Under the pieces are notes generated by a model, which saw only the letters and a list, made by a program, of their open reading frames with translations, was not told the DNA's origin and did not search any database. Made by a program: the position numbers and the translations under genes. Shown in pieces: positions 1-5,103 of a DNA stretch of 5,103 nt; positions within the stretch are counted from its first letter, which is position 1; every line of letters begins with the position of its first letter. Origin of the DNA: Chloroflexota bacterium (GTDB lineage Bacteria > Chloroflexota > Dehalococcoidia > Lucifugimonadales > Lucifugimonadaceae); assembly GCA_016189845.1 (NCBI GenBank), contig JACPRT010000198.1, positions 1 through 5,103 of the forward strand, in the 5' to 3' direction.

Positions 1-14
1 CCCCACACCCGTCT

Positions 15-29
15 GCCGATTATATCGGC
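15..29. repeat. Short perfect inverted repeat at the left edge
   Basis: The arms GCCGAT (15-20) and ATCGGC (24-29) pair perfectly around a TAT loop. With a two-base bulge the stem may extend by CT/AG (13-14 with 32-33). No T-run follows on the plus strand, so it is not a standard rho-independent terminator. It sits about 25 bases before the first ATG of the small plus-strand gene. It could be an operator, the tail of an upstream transcription unit, or chance. The sequence alone does not decide. Confidence 0.35.
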
Positions 30-115
30 GCAGGGGCGCGATACTGTTAGGCATGCCGGGACCATTCGCGAACCCCACAACGACCCTCGAATCGGACGCG
101 CCTGTGGCGGGGACC

Positions 116-119
116 AGGA
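116..119 (+). promoter_or_regulatory. Ribosome binding site favouring the ATG at 125
   Basis: AGGA at 116-119 lies five bases before ATG 125-127, good Shine-Dalgarno spacing. The upstream in-frame ATG at 53 has only a weak purine stretch nearby; AGGGG at 32-36 is 16 bases away. This is why I prefer the shorter product. Confidence 0.5.
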
Positions 120-124
120 ACCGT

Positions 125-364
125 ATGGCGGCGGTACGCGTGCGAGGGATCGGTGGCGATCCGGAGACGATCAACAAGATCGCCTCTGCCCTCATGAGCG
201 TCCGCATCGGCGGGACCGTCACCACGACCCCTACCGAGTCGAGCAAGGGCGGCGGCGTATTCGTCCTCCACTACCAGGGCGCGCCCGTGACCCAGACAGA
301 GGTCGAAGAGGCCGTGCGGTCGCAGTCGATGTGGAAGGTCACCCGCAGGATCCTCGGCCACTGA
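125..364 (+). CDS. Small hypothetical alpha/beta protein
   Basis: Not recognised as a member of any named family. From ATG 125 it encodes 79 residues; from the in-frame ATG at 53 it would be 103. I prefer 125 because of its Shine-Dalgarno site and because the ordered-looking part begins there: a strand near residues 4-8 (VRVRG), a helix near 13-25, strands near 30-35 and 45-51 (VFVLHY), and a helix near 56-66, ending in a basic tail (KVTRRILGH). It has no cysteine, signal peptide or membrane segment, so it is probably cytoplasmic. Codons end mostly in G or C as in the neighbours, which supports coding. A minus-strand ORF shares the interval but reads as a low-complexity Arg/Gly/Asp shadow. 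It ends 27 bp before the convergent tatD stop. No function is claimed. Confidence 0.6.
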   Translation: MAAVRVRGIGGDPETINKIASALMSVRIGGTVTTTPTESSKGGGVFVLHYQGAPVTQTEVEEAVRSQSMWKVTRRILGH

Positions 365-391
365 TCCGCGACGAGCCCACGGCCGGGCACG

Positions 392-1195
392 TTACGCTTC
401 GCGCTCCCCGGAGATCGCACGCCTGACGGCGCCCGCCCTCGGCCCGAACATCACCAGAGCATTTGAAGTGGTCTGCGCCTCGACTTCGTCGACGGCGACT
501 TCTTTCAGTTCGGCAAGTCTGGCGGCGATGACTGGAACGTCCCTCGGCTCGGTCCACCGCTCTCGCTTCGACTTAAAATACTGCGGGTAGGAATCGGTCT
601 CCAGGACGATCCCGGAAAGCGGCAGTCGCCGGGCCACGTCCTGCAGGTCCGGCAGCCTGAGCAACGGCCTGGCGAGCGAGACCTTGAAACCAAGGTCGAT
701 GACGCTTTTCGCTTCTTCCCAGGAGCCCTGGAAATAATGGGCTGCGCCCCCCAGGCCTCCCACGCGGGCGTCGCGCAGGACTCGCAGCGTGTCGGCCGTC
801 GATTCCCGCATGTGAAAGACGACGGGAAGCCGGTGCGCTCGCGCGATCTCCAGCTGCGACCGCAGCGCACGTTCCTGCAGGGCGCGGTCGGGGGAATCAG
901 CCTGAAAGTCCAGCCCGACCTCAGACATGGCGACGACTCCAGGGTCTGCCGCCAGGCGGTCGATGGAGTCCAGGTCGGACTGGCCAAGCTCGCCGGGCAG
1001 GTCCTGTGGGTGGACGCCGACCCCGGCCAGGATTGAGCGATGGATGCGAGACAACTCAACGCACTTCTCGGAGCTGGCGATCGTCGTCCCGGCTGCAACG
1101 ATGCAGCCCACGCGAGCAACTCGAGCTCGCTCGAGCAAGCCGTCCAGGTCTTCGCGCTCGTACTGGTCGACGTGCGTGTGGATGTCGATGAACAC
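392..1195 (-). CDS. TatD-family metal-dependent hydrolase (putative DNase)
   Basis: A complete 267-residue protein, close to the usual TatD length of about 260. It should fold as a TIM barrel with two divalent metal ions. Characterised members cleave DNA or RNA, often as 3'-5' exonucleases; some related proteins have other substrates. The family signature is present in order: IHTHVD with H6 and H8, GVHP at 60-63, SEVGLDF with E92, PVVFHMRES with H128, GAAHYFQGS with H153, and LETDSYPQYF with D201. These supply all expected metal ligands. The loop after D201 (YFKSKRERWTEP) replaces the commoner LAP-type loop, so it may not be the closest orthologue of E. coli TatD or YcfH, and I give no gene symbol. 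It has no signal peptide, so it is cytoplasmic. ATG 1195 places the HxH motif at the very N-terminus, as the family requires, and a Shine-Dalgarno site precedes it. It is convergent with the small upstream gene and divergent from the binding protein. Confidence 0.92.
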   Translation of the reverse strand: MFIDIHTHVDQYEREDLDGLLERARVARVGCIVAAGTTIASSEKCVELSRIHRSILAGVGVHPQDLPGELGQSDLDSIDRLAADPGVVAMSEVGLDFQADSPDRALQERALRSQLEIARAHRLPVVFHMRESTADTLRVLRDARVGGLGGAAHYFQGSWEEAKSVIDLGFKVSLARPLLRLPDLQDVARRLPLSGIVLETDSYPQYFKSKRERWTEPRDVPVIAARLAELKEVAVDEVEAQTTSNALVMFGPRAGAVRRAISGEREA

Positions 1196-1217
1196 GTAAC
1201 TCTCCCGCCCCTATGCT
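1189..1217 (+). promoter_or_regulatory. Candidate sigma-70-type promoter for the solute-binding protein
   Basis: TGAACA (1189-1194) matches TTGACA at four of six positions, and TATGCT (1212-1217) matches TATAAT at four of six. The spacer is exactly 17 bases. A transcript would begin near 1224-1226 and contain GAGG at 1254-1257, just before the signal-peptide codons. The -35 box lies inside the first codons of divergent tatD. Both boxes are imperfect and were found by eye, so this is a suggestion. Its main support is that it fits a start near 1265-1271. Confidence 0.35.
1202..1206 (-). promoter_or_regulatory. Ribosome binding site of the tatD-family gene
   Basis: Read on the minus strand, GGGAG lies seven bases before the ATG at 1195. 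It confirms that start. It also shows the tatD leader occupies 1196-1210, so the divergent gene must begin its own leader close by or overlap this one. Confidence 0.6.
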
Positions 1218-1270
1218 ATTCGGCGCGCGCGGCGCGTGCCGCGGTTCCAGAGCGAGGCAGAAGCATCTAC

Positions 1271-3043
1271 CTGCGGGCAGTCCTTACCGGCGTAGCCGCG
1301 ATCGCCGGCCTGGCGGCCCTGACGTGCAGCGGCAGGCCAGGGCCTGCCGCGACCGCGACCACGCCTTCCGCTTCCCCGGCTTCCCCGGTCCTCACCGTAT
1401 CGCATACGCCTGCCAATCCTGCCGCCACGCCATCCGCGGTGTCCCCGAGTGCCACGCCGGCGCCTTCCTCCACGGCGAGGCCGGCATCGTCGCCGCTGCC
1501 GGCTTCCCCCGCCCCGACGCCCACCGCACTGGCCTCGGCGCCCCAGTCGCGAGGCGGCGCCCTGCGGACCGCCGTGCCGGTCGCCCCTGCGCACTACGAC
1601 ATCCACCAGGACGCTTCACCCGCCCTTGCCCAGTGGGGCCCTGGAATCGCGTACAGCCGCCTGTTCCGGTTCCGTACCGGCCCTGGAGTCGAGACGCCCA
1701 ACGGCGAAATCGAATGCGACCTGTGCGAGGGGTGGACGATGACAGGCCCCAGCCCTACCGTCTACGAGGTCACATTGCGAAGCGGCGTCAGGTGGCAAGA
1801 CCTGGCCCCCGTCTCCGGGCGCCCGCTCACCGCCGCCGACGTCGTCTTCAGCCTTCGAAGGCAGTCGACGGCCGGTTGGCCGAACTCGCCTCTGCTCGCC
1901 CCCGTCAGCGGAATCGTCGCCTCGGGAGATCGTGCGGTGAGGTTCACCCTCACCAGGCCCGATGCCGAGTTCCTGGAACGGCTCGCCGATGGTCACTCCA
2001 GGATCGTGGCGCCCGAGGCCGTCGCCGTAAGGGGCGACCTGCTCGCAGGTCCGACTATCGGCACCGGTCCGTGGCAGCTGCTCGAGGCGTCGGACAGCGC
2101 CTTCAAGTACGTCGCCAATCCGGGCTATTTCGAACCCGGCATCCCCGCCGTGGACTTCCTCCAGGTCGTGGTGCTTCCGTCCGACGGAGTCCGTGCCTCG
2201 GCGCTGCGGACGCATACGCTCGACTTCGTCAGCGTCGGCGCCGCCGAACTCGCCGACGCCGTCCACAACTTCCCCGACCTCCTCTGGACCAAGACGATTC
2301 AGCCGGGCGCAGGGGTCGAAGTTGCGCTCAATACCAACGCCCGTCCGTTCGATTCCGCAGACGCGCGCCGGGCCGCATTCCTGGCCCTCGACCCCTGGCG
2401 AGACGTTAACGAAATATGGCTCGGGGGCGTGGACGTGACCACGGGACTTCCGGTGCCGTCCGCTTCGTGGCTGTTGCCCCGGGAAGCGTTTTCCGAGTTC
2501 CTGGCACAGCCGCGGCGGGCGGCCGAACTGGCCGCTGCATCTGGGATCGCACAGGGCACGGCCATCGACATCATCGTTGCTGAGTTCGGCCCGGAGTATG
2601 CCGAACAGGCATCACGGATAGCGCAGGACCTGGCCACGGTCGGATTCAAGCCCGCGCTTCAGAGGGTTTCGACTCGGAGGTTCGCCGACGAAGTCTGGTT
2701 CGGGGGCAAGTTCCAGATGTTCGTGGGGGCGCAGCCGCCCGTCTCCAGCCTGTCCGACTACCTGCTGGCTGTGCACCACTCGAAGGGCCCGTGGAACACG
2801 ACCGGATATCGTTCGGCCGAACTCGATGCCCTGATAGAGGCCCAGGCGGTCGCGACCGACCCGGCGCGGCGCCGGCAGCTGGTACTGGACATCCAGGCGG
2901 AGATCATGCGAGGCGCATACCGGTTTTCACCCGCCACCCTGTACACGCACTGGGCGTGGTGGCCGGGGGTGGAAGGTTTTGGACCTAACACGTACCGTGG
3001 CGAGAGCTATTTCCTGGCAAGGATGTGGCTGTCCAGGCAGTAG
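1271..3043 (+). CDS. ABC transporter solute-binding protein, family 5 (oligopeptide/DppA type), probable lipoprotein
   Basis: An extracytoplasmic binding protein of the SBP_bac_5 family, whose members deliver peptides, nickel or other solutes to an ABC importer. From 1271 it has 590 residues. A hydrophobic signal segment ends in AALTC (Cys19), an imperfect lipobox with Thr at -1. Residues 20-93 are about four-fifths Ala/Pro/Ser/Thr and would tether the domain to the membrane. Family landmarks follow: LCEGW 151-155, RSGVRW 170-175, LTAADVVFSLRR 186-197, GTGPW 264-268, NPGYF 283-287, NTNARPFD 354-361, and the two-lobe remainder to 590. The start is uncertain. No ATG, GTG or TTG lies in frame between 1178 and the signal peptide, so I place it at CTG 1271. 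ATC 1265 has better spacing from GAGG; GTG 1178 or ATG 1040 would add long unlikely leaders overlapping tatD. No permease or ATPase gene is adjacent. The ligand cannot be predicted. Confidence 0.85.
   Translation: MRAVLTGVAAIAGLAALTCSGRPGPAATATTPSASPASPVLTVSHTPANPAATPSAVSPSATPAPSSTARPASSPLPASPAPTPTALASAPQSRGGALRTAVPVAPAHYDIHQDASPALAQWGPGIAYSRLFRFRTGPGVETPNGEIECDLCEGWTMTGPSPTVYEVTLRSGVRWQDLAPVSGRPLTAADVVFSLRRQSTAGWPNSPLLAPVSGIVASGDRAVRFTLTRPDAEFLERLADGHSRIVAPEAVAVRGDLLAGPTIGTGPWQLLEASDSAFKYVANPGYFEPGIPAVDFLQVVVLPSDGVRASALRTHTLDFVSVGAAELADAVHNFPDLLWTKTIQPGAGVEVALNTNARPFDSADARRAAFLALDPWRDVNEIWLGGVDVTTGLPVPSASWLLPREAFSEFLAQPRRAAELAAASGIAQGTAIDIIVAEFGPEYAEQASRIAQDLATVGFKPALQRVSTRRFADEVWFGGKFQMFVGAQPPVSSLSDYLLAVHHSKGPWNTTGYRSAELDALIEAQAVATDPARRRQLVLDIQAEIMRGAYRFSPATLYTHWAWWPGVEGFGPNTYRGESYFLARMWLSRQ
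1328..1549 (+). other. Ala/Pro/Ser/Thr-rich tether region of the binding protein
   Basis: About 74 residues after the putative lipid-bearing cysteine are low complexity, with 61 of them Ala, Pro, Ser or Thr and many short SP, TP and AP steps. Such stretches are typically disordered spacers between a membrane anchor and an extracytoplasmic domain, and can be glycosylated. The folded part begins near RGGALRTAV, residue 94. Confidence 0.75.
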
Positions 3044-3086
3044 GGGCCACGCAGTAGCGCCAGGAACCTCAGAGCTTGTCCGACGA

Positions 3087-4958
<1,872 letters not shown>

Positions 4959-4964
4959 ATGCTA

Positions 4965-4970
4965 CTTCTT
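4965..4970 (-). promoter_or_regulatory. Weak ribosome binding site of typA
   Basis: On the minus strand AAGAAG lies six bases before the TTG start. It matches the Shine-Dalgarno consensus at four of six positions. The in-frame TAG at 4962-4964 falls between it and the TTG, so the start cannot lie further upstream in this frame. Confidence 0.45.
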
Positions 4971-4984
4971 GCGCGCTCTCGCGC
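4971..4984. repeat. Small hairpin directly upstream of the typA ribosome binding site
   Basis: GCGCG (4971-4975) pairs with CGCGC (4980-4984) around a CTCT loop (AGAG on the typA mRNA sense). In the typA leader this stem would touch the weak Shine-Dalgarno site and could affect ribosome access. It is short, and chance is likely in GC-rich DNA. Confidence 0.3.
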
Positions 4985-5012
4985 GTCGAGGCCTTCACGA
5001 CCGCGCCTGCTA

Positions 5013-5028
5013 TGGCCGCGAACGGCCA
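5013..5028. repeat. Perfect 6-bp hairpin with tetraloop in the typA leader
   Basis: TGGCCG (5013-5018) and CGGCCA (5023-5028) pair around CGAA on the plus strand, or TTCG on the minus strand, the direction of typA transcription. A run of five A follows on the plus strand, so five T precede the hairpin in the typA direction. That is the wrong order for an intrinsic terminator of the minus-strand upstream gene. It may be a processing or leader structure. Confidence 0.4.
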
Positions 5029-5040
5029 AAAATTCCTGGT

Positions 5041-5053
5041 CCGGCGATGCCGG
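5041..5053. repeat. Short hairpin just after the upstream gene's stop
   Basis: CCGGC (5041-5045) and GCCGG (5049-5053) pair around a three-base loop, starting one base past the minus-strand TAG at 5055-5057. In the minus direction a TTTTT run comes about eight bases after the stem. This is too far for a textbook terminator, but a weak or partial terminator before typA is possible. Confidence 0.3.
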
Positions 5054-5054
5054 T

Positions 5055-5103
5055 CTAGGCCGTGACGGCGGCCCTTGTCTTCAGCCTGGCGTGCGCCTCG
5101 AGC
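5055..5103 (-). CDS. C-terminal end of an unidentified protein (partial)
   Basis: Reading the minus strand from the window edge, an open frame gives the tail LEAHARLKTRAAVTA and stops at TAG (5055-5057). The codons end mostly in G or C, as in neighbouring genes, and a gene ending here explains the position of the 96-bp gap before typA. Only 15 codons are visible, so the product cannot be named and the frame could be chance. If real, it is co-directional with typA and may share its transcript. Confidence 0.35.
   Translation of the reverse strand, partial: LEAHARLKTRAAVTA

Noticed and set aside
47..361. Minus-strand frame opposite the small plus-strand gene
   Set aside because: It is Arg/His/Gly/Asp-rich with no recognisable pattern. 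The plus frame has a ribosome site and a plausible fold. This is the least secure of the shadow rejections.
365..391. Terminator between the small gene and tatD
   Set aside because: Only a 4-bp stem (375-378 with 385-388) is visible and there is no T-run, so it is not supportable.
505..1119. Second minus-strand frame within the tatD gene
   Set aside because: It is a Ser/Pro/Arg-rich shadow; the 392-1195 frame carries every TatD ligand.
1616..2266. Antisense open frame of 216 codons inside the binding-protein gene
   Set aside because: The composition is typical of the reverse complement of a high-GC gene, and the opposite strand has clear family 5 motifs.
1213..2409. Long open frame on + overlapping the binding protein in another frame
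   Set aside because: Its translation is Arg/Pro/Gly-rich low complexity with no family motif. It is a GC-rich shadow, apart from the possible relevance of its ATG to the start problem.
3044..3086. Terminator between the convergent binding-protein and typA genes
   Set aside because: The 43-bp gap has no stable inverted repeat followed by a T-run on either strand. I see only a 7-base direct repeat, GCAGTAG at 3037-3043 and 3051-3057.

Overview
The window is GC-rich, with densely packed genes and strong G/C preference at third codon positions. It reads as a chromosomal housekeeping region rather than a mobile one: I see no transposase, phage gene, tRNA, rRNA, CRISPR array or att-like repeat. 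The TypA sequence and the oligopeptide-type binding protein on a long Ala/Pro/Ser/Thr tether fit a high-GC Chloroflexota bacterium, perhaps Dehalococcoidia/SAR202-like. That assignment is inference from general resemblance; a high-GC actinobacterium is not excluded.

Layout, left to right: (1) a small unrecognised alpha/beta protein on + (about 125-364), preceded by a short hairpin at the window edge; (2) a TatD-family metal-dependent hydrolase on - (392-1195), convergent with the small gene across 27 bp; (3) a family 5 solute-binding protein on + (about 1271-3043), divergent from tatD, with no usual start codon where its signal peptide begins; (4) the translational GTPase TypA/BipA on - (3087-4958), convergent with the binding protein across 43 bp and starting at TTG; (5) a 96-bp gap with three small inverted repeats; (6) the last 15 codons of another minus-strand gene (5055-5103), which would lie upstream of typA.

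The genes do not form one operon. TypA acts on ribosomes in the cytoplasm, TatD is a cytoplasmic hydrolase (nuclease in characterised members), and the binding protein works outside the membrane. The binding protein has no permease or ATPase gene beside it here, so it would need partners encoded elsewhere.

I did not find a convincing new system. The points most worth checking are the start and promoter of the binding protein inside and beside tatD, an extra segment of about 15 residues in TypA domain II, a CxxC in the binding protein, the hairpin-rich typA leader, and the unassigned small protein.
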